A stretch of DNA of 64,000 nt from Chrysomallon squamiferum (lineage: Eukaryota > Mollusca > Gastropoda > Neomphalida > Peltospiridae), in NCBI GenBank assembly GCA_012295275.1, contig CM022671.1, forward strand, positions 19,294,956 to 19,358,955, written 5' to 3'. The notes below the pieces were generated by a model that was given only the letters and a program-made list of their open reading frames with translations, had not been told where the DNA came from and ran no database searches. Position numbers and translations under genes: made by a program. How positions within the stretch are numbered: the first letter of the stretch is position 1; each line of letters begins with the position of its first letter. Of this stretch, positions 25,546-38,905 are shown piece after piece.

Positions 25546-28274
25546 CTGAAAATAAATAAATAAATAAATAAACAAACAAACACATGGTTAGTACATGCAT
25601 ACAAATTATTGCTATATTTTTCTGAACTTTTAGGTTTTCATTTCTTTTGAATATATTCTTCCAAATCATTACGCTGCAATAATATATCCATATAAAAACT
25701 GTAGTTTGTAAATAATTAAAGAAAGAAACATATCCAATTCTTTGAGTTCAAAGAATAGTTTTGATTAAAAACAAAATAATATATCTTTTTATTTTAAACA
25801 AGATATTAACAGCGATTATATTTAACGTCATATAGGTCTATAAACCTTCAGTTGCATATAAATCAAAATGTGCCTGGAAGTTCCGTCCAGACTGGAAACC
25901 TATGTAGTGATTTTGTAATATAATAATATCAGATGAATTATTTGGAATGTCTGTGTTTTTTTTTTTTCAAATTTGAAGGTGACCGAGTTATAGTGATATG
26001 TCTTTATGTGGTGCAATGTGATAAAAAAAAAAAAATCAAGAATAAAAAAAAAATCAAGAACTTCCTGATTTGTGGTCAACAACTATGTGAAACGATTGGA
26101 GAAAGGTGGGCTGCAGCAGACGTGAGAGAGTCATAACTGCGTCCATATGTGAGGTTACTGTTAACAATGCCAACAATGGAAACCATAGGAAGAAATGATT
26201 CAAAATAGATGTAGCCGCCTTTTTCAGCAAGTAGGAGTTTGTACATAATGGTCTTTCAAATTTGAATTTACTGTTACAGTATTACTAGAAATTTGAACTG
26301 TTTTAACTGATTCTTCTTTCATTCTACATGCAAAGAAGTTTAAATAAACATATTTAAATAAACCATAAGTTTGAATAATTAAGATGTCATTAAAAATGCA
26401 TTTTATGATCGTCGAAACAAAATAAAATAATAAATATTACTATTAAGTTCAACCTGAATTTAAAAAAATAAAAAATAAAAAATAAATAAAATAAATAAAG
26501 AAGAAAAGCTAATAATCGGCGACAACAAAGTGTTGCTATTTGCCTGACTGTTTTATAAAATTAATTAATTTAATATATCTTTAATTTTAGTTTTTTAGTT
26601 TTTGATATATCATATCTGCATTTTTACTATTCATGAGCAGAAATGTACGGGAGATATAACCAAAAAGGAATTCTACAAATTGCCGTTTCGCGACAAGCTT
26701 TGAATGTTCAGAAATAGCTACATTTGTCACTATGGTTATTATTGTCTGGTTGTCAGAATAATCTTTCTATGATTATTTTTTCCTTGACATTTTTTTTCTT
26801 TGCCAAAACAATGTTTTTGTTACTAGTGTACTTATGAAGTCTCTCTCTCTCTGTTTCTTTGTCTGCCTGCTTATCTCTGTGTATATATAGACATCTTTTT
26901 ATGATTTCGTTTGCAGAATATAAAGTTATATATTTAATTAGCTATAACATAAATTCAATTTTTACACATCTTATTGATTTTAAAATCAAATTTGGAAACA
27001 AAATACATATTCAATAATAAATACGAATATCTTCTCCTATTTATACCATTTACTCCATGGAAAATGCATGAAACTTAGCGGAACAAATACAAATGTTGTA
27101 TACACTTCGAAGTGCTGTACTTCTGACGTTGAAAGTAGTTCTTTGTTGCTTCGGCTGATGTTGTAATCTAAATTCAGAGAAAAATAAACGAGATCTCTTT
27201 GCTCTGATAACTTTGTTAGATACAGCTGGTAACAGAGTAGTTGAAAGAAACAAAACAAACAATTATTCTTCTTCTTCATAGATTAGGTGCTAATTCCACA
27301 AAAGCTGGTGTGTTAACTTCAAAAGTAATCGAAATTCTATTACTTTGTCAAATAATAATTCTAAACACAATAATTAAAATAACAGCATTTTCCGGAGAAG
27401 GTTTACAAGGTTAATATAAAAAATAAAACTTCTATTCAGTGCGAAAAATAGAACCTCACTGTCCTTACTTGAATAGATCATGTTATTCGCATAAAAATAA
27501 CCCGGCATTTGGATGCATGTTGAATCTTTACAAGCTGAATACTGACTGTCGAACCGCTTCCGCTCTTACGCCTTCCGAGTCCTCTTGAATCGTTTTAAGG
27601 AATATAATTCAGTATTCCTTCTGAATTTACTATGGTCTTAAAATATTGTTAAATGTCATGACACCTTAATGCAAATCTGCTGTCCCGTTTCAGCATTTAA
27701 TATCAATGAAGAATATTTCTAGAATGTTAGATGCTGTAAGTTTCCTGTCTGAGACATTAAACATTTTAAAGTAATCGTCAAATAGAAAAACTGTCTCTTC
27801 TTGGCATCCAGTTCTTGTTCTCCGTGAATTCTTTTTAAAAAACATTTAGATTTTAAATTAAACACTGGTTATATTAGTTAGTAAACTGAATTAAAGTTCT
27901 CTGAATAAATAAAGAAAAAACTTCTAACTTTGCTGAAAATAAACTGACAAAATACTGGATTTGTTTGAAAAGTGACTTGCTTTTACATAACCTTCCATAC
28001 CTTGCAGTTGCTAAACTAATAATCCTAATTATGGTAATTTAAAACAACAACAACAACAAACCCCAGCGATATTGGACCTTTAGACCAGATTATATCAAAA
28101 TTTATTTCAAAGGGGATGTAATATACTATCCAGTTTTATTTATGTGTGTGTGTGTGTGTGGCTGTGTGTAATTATCTGCTGGCAGATTCAGCATTAAAAC
28201 ATATTCCCAATTAAAAAAGATATTATTATTTTTTTTTTTATTAGATTCGTAGTAGAATAATGATTTTTGTAATA

Positions 28275-28279
<5 letters not shown>

Positions 28280-28334
<55 letters not shown>
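28280..28334. repeat. (AT)n microsatellite
   Basis: About 27 AT units, followed after a short gap by a second TA run at 28341-28350. Confidence 0.95.
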
Positions 28335-28336
<2 letters not shown>

Positions 28337-28525
28337 ACAGTATATATATATAAACGTATCTAATACTTTACTGGAACAAGGTAACATATAACGTACACAA
28401 CCACTACCCATCAGTAAACCAAATTAGCACAGCAGAGAACTGTCGATGCGAAGCGGTTTTCATCACCGTGTTGTGATTGCTGTAAGAGGTATCAGTTACA
28501 CAGGCAGCCGTGCAAGAACAAGCCG

Positions 28526-28680
28526 CTTCTGTCAAGGTGTACCTAAATCCTGAGAGAAGAAATGTGCTCTGCATTATAACGTAGTTACTGTCAAGGTGAA
28601 CAGGTACCAACGAAATGAGAGTAGAAAATTATAGGCTGAGCAAGAGAATGCAGTTTCTGTCAAGAGGAACAGGTTCCTGA
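28526..28680. repeat. Diverged three-copy repeat around CTGTCAAGG
   Basis: Three similar segments start near 28531, 28590 and 28659 (gtcaaggtgtacc, gtcaaggtgaacaggtacc, gtcaagaggaacaggttcc), spaced 59 and 69 bp. They lie in one of the GC-richer blocks. Origin unknown. Confidence 0.4.
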
Positions 28681-28977
28681 GATCACAGTGTGGAAATGCA
28701 TCTACCAGCAGACTTCTGAATGTACTAAGAGGGACTCGTCAGTCTTTGCTGTTATTTATTTTTCTTTCGAAATTCAATGTTTTCAACTTGAATTGTTCTT
28801 TAAGATACGTTTACTACTAATAACTTGTTTTAAAGCGCCATACGTTAATAGAAGATACGTTTTGATGTAGCTATTAATATGATATCTGAATGAATGAATG
28901 GAAAAAAAATCCTCTTATCTTATGTTTCTTGAATAACTCATAAGTATATTTGGAATTAGATAAAAATAGAGGTGTTT

Positions 28978-29008
<31 letters not shown>

Positions 29009-29379
29009 TTATTTTTTGTTTGTTTATTTGTTAAATGACATAATATAAACATGATAATAATCAAAATATTTCTGGATATGGTTAAATTTTTACAGTTCAT
29101 TCCAGTACTTTGAAGTTCAGTTTGAAATGGTTTAATAAAAAATAAATAATAAAAAATTAAAATAAAAAATAAAAAATGATTTAAAAAAATAAAAAAAAAT
29201 AAAGATGAAACCCAGAGAGAGACAGAGAGAGATTGTTAACTTAGCATATATCATGTTAATTTTGTCGTTTAGTCCCTTCTTCTCTTCAATTTTCAGTTTA
29301 TTTTCATAGCTTGTTGATGTCAGTATTCTGTTACACGTACAAATTCATTACTCACTATAGCTACACTGCATGTTGCTTA

Positions 29380-29580
29380 CCTGCCTGCCACTAAGATGCA
29401 TTACTTGATGTTTATTTTGAGATACACCAAAGCTGCCAACAAACAGGAAGTACAGAGCATGCGTCTGTCGTTAGCACCAGTGGCTTCCTGCACACGAACC
29501 TAACGTCTTACATCAGATGGCAAATTGTGTTGCCATCATAAACAGCTTGAATAGAAACGGCAACCACCTACTATATAACT
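29380..29580 (-). other. Exon-like GC-richer block, - strand
   Basis: On the - strand an ATG (29460-29458) opens a frame MLCTSCLLAALVYLKINI that resembles a signal peptide and meets a possible donor gtaatg. A second possible donor, GGCAG|gtaagc, ends a separate 30-codon open stretch. It could be a 5' exon of the downstream iGluR, but no continuation into a matching exon was found. Confidence 0.2.
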
Positions 29581-31392
29581 AGAATAATAATATCATTTAC
29601 GTATAAAAACAAATTGTCACCTTTCTTATTAAAAAACCATCCAGTGACTATGAGTTAATACTTTATATAATCACAACAGATTAAAAATTTTGATTATGAA
29701 ATTATTTATAGCAGCTCTACGGTAATTAAATATTAGGCTTTAATAATTATTACATTGATATTAGAGATTTAAGTAAAAATTACTATAAATTAAGGAACAT
29801 TTTCATTTGTCTGTTTCCTTTCTTGGTTAAACAAAGGACTGGCTAGAACCATTCAAATCCCGGTTTGATTTTTTGAATAAATATGGAACGACTTCTGTTT
29901 CCGTCATGTGGCGGACACATTGTTCTCTCATGCCACTTGGCGCCAAAAATAACGAAATCATGTCTCACAGTTAGAACATTGGTCGTATCTGTATGAAAAC
30001 TATGACATCAGTCATGATTTAGGTGTGGTGTTTACCAAAAAACTGTATTAAACAGAATTCGAAGCCGTTTTCTATTTTCCTATGTATTTTTTTTAAAGCT
30101 GGTTTAACGTACGGCTGTGTAACAAAATCACGGCATAACCTATTTTCTCTGCTCTTTTTCATATGACCTTCGTTTAAATTAAATAGTAGTTACATTTTAT
30201 TCAGGAAAAATTAGATAATCAGTATAAGCCACAATATCGAATCTTTATGTTAGTAAAATAGATTGTAAGTAAGCCATATTCCTGTAGATAAAAAAGAAGT
30301 ATTACAGCACACAACCCCCCCCCCAAAAAAAAAACGCATTCGTCCTTCATAATAGCTTGTCTTCAGTGGGATACATCTTTTTAACTGTATAACATGTAGC
30401 AGAGGACCTTATGGATCTTAGGTTCAGACGAACATCTCACCCCAAGGAAATGATTTACTGCATATATTATTCTCATTCATGATTACAATGACATATTTAA
30501 TTATTATATATATTTTGAAAAATAATTGTTACGAACACGAGACAAAACGTCCAATCATATTGTGTAACGCTTGATTTTAGCTGCGTTCGGTAGATATGCA
30601 TGGCTAAAATGTAATCATCTTTTATGATCTTATTCATACTTTGATTTTTAAAGTTAAAGCATAACTGAATATCAATTTCGTGTACTCGATAAACCGACAG
30701 TTTGCTGTTGTGAGCTATATATATCTTAAATGATAAAATAACTGCAGTGAAACAGAACAGTTTCAAACTCTTAGAGTTAATCATTTCAGAATACACACCC
30801 AAATTGATGTCATAATGTTTAGGAAAAATATATGAATTAGCAAAGGAACTTCTAACAGTTTGATTTCAACACGCAACGATATAACAGAAAATTATAAAAC
30901 TGCTATCTGCAAAACGGTAACCAATTTTAGCGCCAAAATAGGCTTAGGCTGTCCATTCAGTCATGCAACAAAATCGGTAATTAATTCATTTCTAATTACA
31001 ATCAAACCATGAAAATAATACAAGTGAAATATATAAAACATAATAACAACAGCAACTATAGCTGACTTAGCATAATTTAAAAAATTACAAATAATTATAC
31101 TTAGCAGACATAGTTAACGATTAAAGCCTTGATGTATCTTTTTAGTCCAATATAAATCAGGAACGGCTAATTACGTAATTTTTTAGAATAAGTATTATCA
31201 AGACTTTCTGATTACCGGAAAAATTATTTGGGCAACTATGGATGTACGAGGTAAAGTTTAATCTAAAATATAGTAAAATATGAAGAGTAATATTTTCAGG
31301 AATGAAGATAATATGAAATAAAACGACATTTGTAATGGTTTTTAAAAACTTTTGCATGTTTTGTTCTGTTTTTCCTTTTCTCCTTTTCCTTT

Positions 31393-31395
<3 letters not shown>

Positions 31396-31472
<77 letters not shown>
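31396..31472. repeat. (GA)n microsatellite
   Basis: About 38 uninterrupted GA units; reads as Ser-Leu or Arg-Glu in translation and is not coding. Confidence 0.95.
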
Positions 31473-31475
<3 letters not shown>

Positions 31476-31767
31476 ATATAAAGGAAGAGTGGAAAAAGGA
31501 AGATCTCCAATTTTCAGCGAACCAAATAATAAATAATCTTTAGAATATGTTGCTGAATGAATTCCACCAATAATAAAAAATATATTATCTTCAGATATTT
31601 ACATTATATATGCCTATATCTCAAAAATCTTCTATAGCATCTTTCTGTATACAATACACTCAGTCAAAGAAAATTTAAAAAAATATAGCTATAGCTTTTC
31701 CATTGCAAGACTCGGCTGCGCCTTATGAATCTAAAGTTTGAAATAAAAGAAAAAATTAAAAACTTAC

Positions 31768-31975
31768 TGCCATTGTGAAATCTTTTCGAGCAGATTTGTG
31801 TTTCCTGAGAACTGATAGGTATTGTACGTACTCTGTGGTGACTACGGTGTGACTACTGGGTGCTGGCTGTGTGAGATATGATGTAGTTTAACAGAACGCG
31901 ACCGTTTACCAATCCACTCAGCTCGTTTAGCAACCAGACGATAATCACATGTTGCAATTTCAAATCCAGGAACAA
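31768..31975 (-). other. Possible 5' exon, - strand (ATG GCA | gtaagt)
   Basis: A GC-richer block ends, on the - strand, in CACAATGGCA|gtaagt: a start codon in good context followed two codons later by a strong splice donor. It lies about 6.2 kb upstream of the first iGluR exon on the same strand. It could be a 5' UTR exon of that gene or of an unrelated transcript. Confidence 0.25.
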
Positions 31976-32028
31976 TGCCATTGGTGGAATGTCAGGAGAC
32001 ATTTCTTTTGAAATGGACCCTTTTTTCT

Positions 32029-32030
32029 AT

Positions 32031-32069
<39 letters not shown>

Positions 32070-32143
32070 CAACCATACATACTTACACACAAATATACAT
32101 AGATACTATCTATCTATCTATCTATCAGTCTATCTATCTTTCA

Positions 32144-32179
<36 letters not shown>

Positions 32180-32196
32180 TTTATCTATCTATATAG
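32029..32196. repeat. Compound (ATAC)n-(AC)n-(CTAT)n microsatellite
   Basis: TACA units, then about 12 CA units, then CTAT and CTGT units, ending near 32196. Confidence 0.95.
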
Positions 32197-32554
32197 CTAT
32201 CACATGGGTATGTATGTATTTATGTATATATGTGTGTATGTGTGTATGTATGTACGAGTCTATATGTTTGTTTATATATATATATGCATATAGAAGAAAC
32301 TTACAAAGAACTAAAAAAAAAAAAAGAGAAATTTTATATTTAAATGCTCTGACCCAAAAACACATTTATAAACATTGTAAGCAAATACTGTGGTATTAAT
32401 ATAAGTTTCTATATTATAATACATAAACAATGCATTTTGATTAATATAAAATAATTTAATTATGTCACTATTTGATTAATAAGGTCATTTGTTACATATG
32501 CACGTATGATAAGTAAGCTGTAAGATAATAAAACTTCATTATAGAAGAAAGATC

Positions 32555-32640
32555 TAATAATAATAATAATAATAACAATAACAATAACAATAATAAAAAA
32601 TAATATTAATAATAACAATAACAACAACAACAACAACAAC

Positions 32641-32673
<33 letters not shown>
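32555..32673. repeat. Interspersed (AAT)n/(AAC)n microsatellite
   Basis: Mixed AAT, AAC and ACA trinucleotides over about 120 bp. Confidence 0.95.
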
Positions 32674-32674
<1 letters not shown>

Positions 32675-32912
32675 GAATAAAAAAAGAAAAAAGAAAAAAA
32701 AAGTGAATTTTGATGAAGATTATTAAGACTAAACTGTATTTGAAAATAAATAAATATGAAAATGAGAGTTTCGAATATTATTACCATACCACAATCATTT
32801 TAATATATTGCTAGTTATTCGTTATTCGGAAATTACTCATCTTGCGTATTTCGTGAAAGGGAGGTTTGCCAACTTTGGTACCGCGTCGTGTTCCTGTAAT
32901 AACCTTAAGCAT

Positions 32913-32926
32913 GTTGCCATAGCAAG
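32913..32926 (+). promoter_or_regulatory. X-box-like RFX motif 1
   Basis: GTTGCCATAGCAAG, one mismatch from the palindromic RFX X-box consensus GTTGCCATGGCAAC allowing the usual R at position 9. It sits in a GC-richer, CpG-containing block (32830-33075) and is followed 12 bases later by another half-site, TTGGCAAC. Confidence 0.35.
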
Positions 32927-33054
32927 AAGTTTGTTGTTGGCAACAATGGGCGGCGCAGCGAGGTAAACGATTTCTTCTGATTGACATCAGACACCAAAAG
33001 AAATGAACGATATCAGTTTCAAGATGGGAAGCAGAAAAACAACGAGTTGTGGTA

Positions 33055-33068
33055 ATTGCTATAGCAAC
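33055..33068 (+). promoter_or_regulatory. X-box-like RFX motif 2
   Basis: ATTGCTATAGCAAC, close to the palindromic RFX X-box consensus, 142 bp from motif 1. Two near matches and an extra half-site in one block suggest a promoter or enhancer; which gene it serves is unknown. Confidence 0.35.
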
Positions 33069-33767
33069 CGCAAAATAGATCATTTTTGTGTGTAATAACC
33101 AGGTTATTCAGGTAATCCTTATGTATGTGGAAAACATCGCTCAGCTTTTTATTACGCTTGCCTGCGATTCTCGTTAGAGTCGCTGTACTGGAATGAATGT
33201 CTGCCTACCTTTGAGGTTTTGAATACATAAAGATTTGTGTGTATTTTGAAAAGTGCGTGTAAACGTAATCATAACATATACACAAGCACGCACACTCATA
33301 CATTTAGTAAGGCAGAGAAGACAGAAAGAGAAACAGTACGTGAAAGTATGCATATATTTATAAGTGAAATCACTGTAATTATCAATAAATATACGTCATA
33401 AACTCACTTACATAAAACATTTTTTTTTTTTTTCTTCAATATTTACGTACAGTTTTGTGTCGATAGATATTTATTTAATATCAAAAGAACATTAAAGGAA
33501 TATCGTAAACAATAAAACTTGTTACAGGAAATACATAAACTAGGTTGAAAGATAACTTTTGAGTGTTTATTTATTTGTTGTTGTTGTTGTTGTTAGTACT
33601 ATTACTTTGGTTTTAGTATTTTTATTTTAGTAGTTGCCCTCAGCTTACGAACTGATACGGATTTCTGATGTTAACCAATCTTTAAGAAAAGAAGAAAATA
33701 TCAGCTTATATTTGTTACAATTATTTCAGTAAATGCTTGTATTTTCTCTTCAAGTTATAAAGAGAGA

Positions 33768-33809
<42 letters not shown>

Positions 33810-34242
33810 CAGTAATTACAGCTGTTTAGTGAAAAATGTATGAAATTTAACTTCTACACAAAGAAGAGTTATTATAGCAGGATAAAACCCACTGAACTCA
33901 CATATTAGACCGTTTTACACATGAGCCAGCATCCTGTATATTACAATATATAGCAAATGCGTATTAGTTATCAGTCTTAGCTTGATATGATGTCTAATAA
34001 CAGTTAGATAAAATATTTAGAAGTGTCATCAAAAATCGTTCTATGTTCTAAATAGCATCCTAAATTTTAGTTGAAATGACATTTAAAATACATGAATGCT
34101 AATTTAAGAAAACATTTTACTGGATTAATATAATGACATCGTGACGAATACAAAAGATCAGTTAAGCATATATCCTTAAACAAGGTTTGATGATACATGC
34201 ACATGTTTCAGCATTAATATTTTACTTTGGCCAAAATAAATA

Positions 34243-34281
<39 letters not shown>

Positions 34282-36345
34282 TAAAAAAAAAAGAACAAAA
34301 TCAAAAATAAATAATAAAAATAAAAATAAAAAATTAATCTTATGTAAATAAAAAGAAAACTCATGCCTACTGCAAATATCCGTACCTTTCAAAACAATAC
34401 CAACAGCCTTGTGTATCTGAACTTTCTTGAATTATCTCAATCGCGCGCGTTTTATAGACCCTTGGCGTATGTAGAGAGGTCAAAAAAAAAAAAAAAAAAA
34501 AAAAAAAAACTGCCTTTTTACCCTATAATGGCCTATGTGTCCGAGGTGGAATAGAAAGTTCACATATGGGGGAAAGAAATATCCAGATGTAAAGCATGAT
34601 TCTCAGAAGTATAGCATTCAACACGTGAACATCATTAGGTGTTGCTTGCAACGTCTAGATTGCAGTTATACAAAGGTTATAAAAACCAAGCAGAAGGGAT
34701 AAAAAAAAAAAGTATATTAATTTATAACGCGCTATATTATTATTATAATTTACAATAATATAGTGGTATACACATGTGTCAAGCATTCTTTGAATAAAGT
34801 ATTAAAAATAAAACGTTTTCTTCATTTATATGCGCATCTTTCTTTATTGAAAATATGTTATAAAGTAGACAGTTAAAATACGAATTTACAAATGCATTTC
34901 AGTCTGGGGCTGCGGTAATTACAGGTACTAATTGATATAGATTTTGGTTTTCTTACTTTTAACCAAAATAAGCCTGACATTTGTAACAGATTTAATAGCC
35001 ATTTCTTTCCTCGCTTGTAACTGAAACTTACTATGACTAAAACTAATTTTTGAAAATCGTAATTCAGCTTTCTTTATTATTGACGGAATACATTTTTTAT
35101 TTCTTTCTTTTTTTTTTTTTAATTTTTCTCATAAGCGAATTAATGTGGCCCGACCAGGCAAAGAACCAAATATAACTAGGGCGCTTCGAAAATCGAAAGC
35201 GGGAATTTGTTACATACTCAGGTATATTTACTGCGTTTTACTTTATTACAGTCCATATGGAACGTCACATATTTAAAATAACTACATAAATGTTTATGAT
35301 TAAAAATATTCGATTAATAATTCTATATAATCTATGCCTGTAATATCGTCATATTTCCCCCCTGAAACAACGATATTTTTGCATTATGCTACAAGGGTTT
35401 GTTCTTTTTTTTTTCACAGAAATATATACAACTAAATCAGTCATGGGGTAAAGACAAGTGCGAAATAATTCGAATCTCAGGCTAGCGCTTTCATTTAATT
35501 ATACGAGATCATTATAAAGTCCTGGTGCATCTTTACATTTTTATAACTTCTGATATATGCACGATCACTGTCATTATGGATAGAAATGGTGGTACGTTTC
35601 TGAATTTCTAGAACATTTTCTATCTGATTTTCAGGTATACCATAATAACGGTATTAAAAACCTCAACAATATATATTTAAAAATTTAAAATTATTTTTTT
35701 TTATCCTTTTTTCTGATCAATTCTGTGATTCATAGATCAGAACATATAAACATTTAAAATTGCACATGGATTTTAGACCCTCTATAATATGCTTAAGCAA
35801 TTTGAATAAAACCAACAAACAAAATATGATTGTTGTCATAATTTATTATTCTGTAAATGTAAAATATGGTCAGAACAAATGGCATGAATATTTTCAATTT
35901 TATATAACATTATTATTAACAGTTTAAAAAAAAAAAAAAAAAAAAAAAATAATAATAATATTAATAATAAGCAAAATAATATAAAATAAAATATATACTT
36001 AGAAAAAAAAAAAGAGATTCATAGTAATTTTCTACCCTGAAAAGCATTTGCGCAATTTAAAAAAAAGAAAAGAAAAAAATGTCAACTTTGCATTGATAAA
36101 TAAACTCAGTCTGTCAGGAATTTTGTTGAAGTAAAAAAAAAAAAAAAAAAATTCAGTTATCATTATCAAAGCATGATCATAAAATTTGCTAAGACATACT
36201 ATATCAATTTAAATAAGTAGTCACTTGGATGTACATATATTTTAGAGATAGCACATACTATCAAAAGACAACTTTAATAAAAGCTTGACATCAGCAAAAA
36301 TTATTTATTTAAACCAGAAATCAGAATAACCTGGCCAGTGATTTC

Positions 36346-36386
<41 letters not shown>

Positions 36387-38299
36387 CTATTATTAAAATT
36401 GTAAAATATTAACAAAGGTCATGGTACATATCATTTTGCATTATTTTTCTAATACAAATATAAAAATATAATGAGACTTTCACATGAAAAAATATCACCA
36501 CATTAAACAGCCACACAAAAAAAGGTTATGGCATTCATATACATGAAGAAATTCAATTTCAAATGTTAATTAACTATTTTTTTTTTACAAATAAAATAAT
36601 TTATTTTAAAGTTAAAAGTGCTACACTCAGTAAATATGTTCAGAAAGAATGGACGGACATAAAACAACAGCACCTTAAGTAATTAAAATAACAACTTGAA
36701 ATTTAAAAAAAATATAGAAGTTGTAATTTTTAATACAAATTAAAATAAGCAGTGTATTCTAATATGGCAGTTTATGAAGTTCCCTGTAGCAAAATATTGT
36801 ATAAGAAATTGAATAAAACTGAAAGTGGATATACATTCTTCATTCAAGTCAAAGACTTGTGAAGATTCAACATTTTTTTATCCACCTCTGTGTCATTTAT
36901 TTTTATTTTTATATTATCAATTTCTCATGTATTAGAACTACTTTCAGCAATTTTTAATAGGCTTATATTCATGTAAATGTGTGTGTGTGTGCGTGTGTGA
37001 ATTTTGTTGTTTTTTAAAATAAATAATACTGGTTTGCTTGTAATTCCCTATAAAAATAGTTAAATACTATTGATGAAAACTCTATTCAGCAGTTTAATTT
37101 GTTCTATTTGTGCCTTTATCATAAGGTGACTACACTTTGAGACAGGAATAAGCAACCTGTTAAGATAATAGTGATAAATATTTCTGACATAAACCTCAGA
37201 TTTGCAAGAAAATTAAATTTTGTTTACAATTCAGGTGACAGTTAGAGAACAGTTAGAACAGAATTAAAAGACCAGCTCATACAAAATTAATTAAACATAC
37301 ATCTTCCAAAGCTATCTGAAAAAAGACTACAAATGAAAATTATCTAAATAAATTTAGCTTGTTTAAAAAGTACAAATTTGAAAAAAAGGCACATTAATTT
37401 TCATTTAATCTTGAGATAGTCAGAATGTATATTTATCCTGGTTTGAATACAGAATAACATATTTTCAACTGGTAAATAATTTGCTATGATCCTTTTTCTG
37501 CTGTTTTTGCTTTAACTATAGTATTACAGTAATATTATGTTCAAATACAAATATTTTGTCAACCAGTCTTTCAGATTGAAATGACCAAACAAATAAGAAA
37601 GAAATGATAAAAATCCTGCAGTCAGTGAATTAAACTGTTTAATATAACAATGCTTATTTCTATAAACATTGAAATTAAAATGTTTTTAGTATTTTGTTTT
37701 ATTAGAAATTAAAATGTAAATTTAGATATTTAATTACTTAATTTTCTTTTTCTATTGAAAAACAGTAATTTGTAACAACAACTAATATGTTTAATTGAAG
37801 TTGTCATAAAATTTTATCATGGATTGTTTTGGGGGTTTCTTTTTTTTTTTTTACAGCTATTTTCATTTTCAATTCCATGACTTTTTATTTTTACATACAG
37901 CTGTAATATTAACTTGTATATGATAATGAAGGTTAAATGTAACACTCGTAGTAATAGAATAAAACAAAAATGTTTTTATATTTTGTGTAAATAGTTTGTA
38001 AAATGATTTCAAAACAACAAACCCCCCCTCCAAAAAAAAAAACCAACCAAATCTGAGTCATTTAAAAACAAAAATAAATCAGAATTGGTCCACTGTGATG
38101 AAAAGTATGGCATAATGATATTAATTAATTCTGCAACTTACAAGATGTCTTGTAGTAAAATATCATAAATATATAAAAACAATTTTAATTCAATTCAAAA
38201 TAATTGTTTGATCATACTGGTTTAATTGGACTTCTCTATGATGCTAAAAGACCCAGGCACTTTGACATTATCACATATTATCTCCATTAGCAAAAACTT

Positions 38300-38905
38300 C
38301 ACAAACCTCATACTAATTATAATAATGATGTTGATCATGTAACTGTCAGAAATTTTTATACTTTTATAACTTTTATCAATCACTATACTTCTAAAACTGT
38401 CATCAATCACTATTGTTGTTTTACTGATATCAATCACTATATTTCTGTAACTGTCATCAATAACTACATTTGTATTATTGTCATCAATACCTGTACCTGT
38501 ATAAGTCACATTATACTTACATAACCGTCATCAATCATTATATTTGTACAATTATTATATATTTGAATATACATGTATTACTGTCATCATTAAATATATT
38601 TGTATAACTATCATCAATCACTATACTTGTATAACCCATCAATTACTATCATCAATCATACCTGTATAACTGTCATATATTAGAATATAAATGTATAACT
38701 GTTATCAATCTCTATTCTTGTATAACTATCATCAGTTACTGTGTTTGTATAACCCATTATTGACTTTGCTTGTGTATTTATCATCACTGACTGTTCTTTT
38801 GTAACTTATAATTGATTGTATTTTGCATAACAGTTATCAATGACTGTATTTGTATAACTATGTGGGTATAATGTCATCAATGATTACAACTGTAAACTCA
38901 TAAAA
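38300..38905. repeat. Diverged 27-bp minisatellite just downstream of the TRPV stop
   Basis: Repeated units close to catcaatcactatatttgt plus ataactgt, about 27 bp, badly diverged in the 38520-38900 half. On the - strand the better-kept part (38330-38480) stays open with a nine-residue period (VIDDSYRNI, IDISKTTIV, IDDSFRSIV). It begins about 30 bp past the TRPV TAA and is probably transcribed as 3' UTR. Confidence 0.7.

Noticed and set aside
27037-27279. 80-codon - strand open frame as a candidate iGluR amino-terminal-domain exon
   Set aside because: Two frames are open at once and neither resembles the domain; no matching phase or splice sites.
29840-29880. Possible tRNA B box (ttcaaatccc)
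   Set aside because: No A box at the right distance and no cloverleaf could be built; the same holds for attcgaatctc near 35470.
30497-30802. 101-codon - strand open frame with a hydrophobic start
   Set aside because: Starts at a non-ATG codon, AT-biased composition, no domain; could not be linked to the iGluR.
31352-31543. Long Arg-Glu or Ser-Leu repeat protein
   Set aside because: Pure translation of the GA microsatellite with no coding sequence around it.
32811-33083. 90-codon - strand open frame starting MIYFAVAIAI
   Set aside because: No splice support and no recognised domain; the block looks better as a regulatory region or 5' exon on either strand.
35181-35201. Small hairpin cgcttcgaaaatcgaaagcg
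   Set aside because: Only about eight pairs with a bulge and no conserved context such as a histone stem-loop; likely chance.
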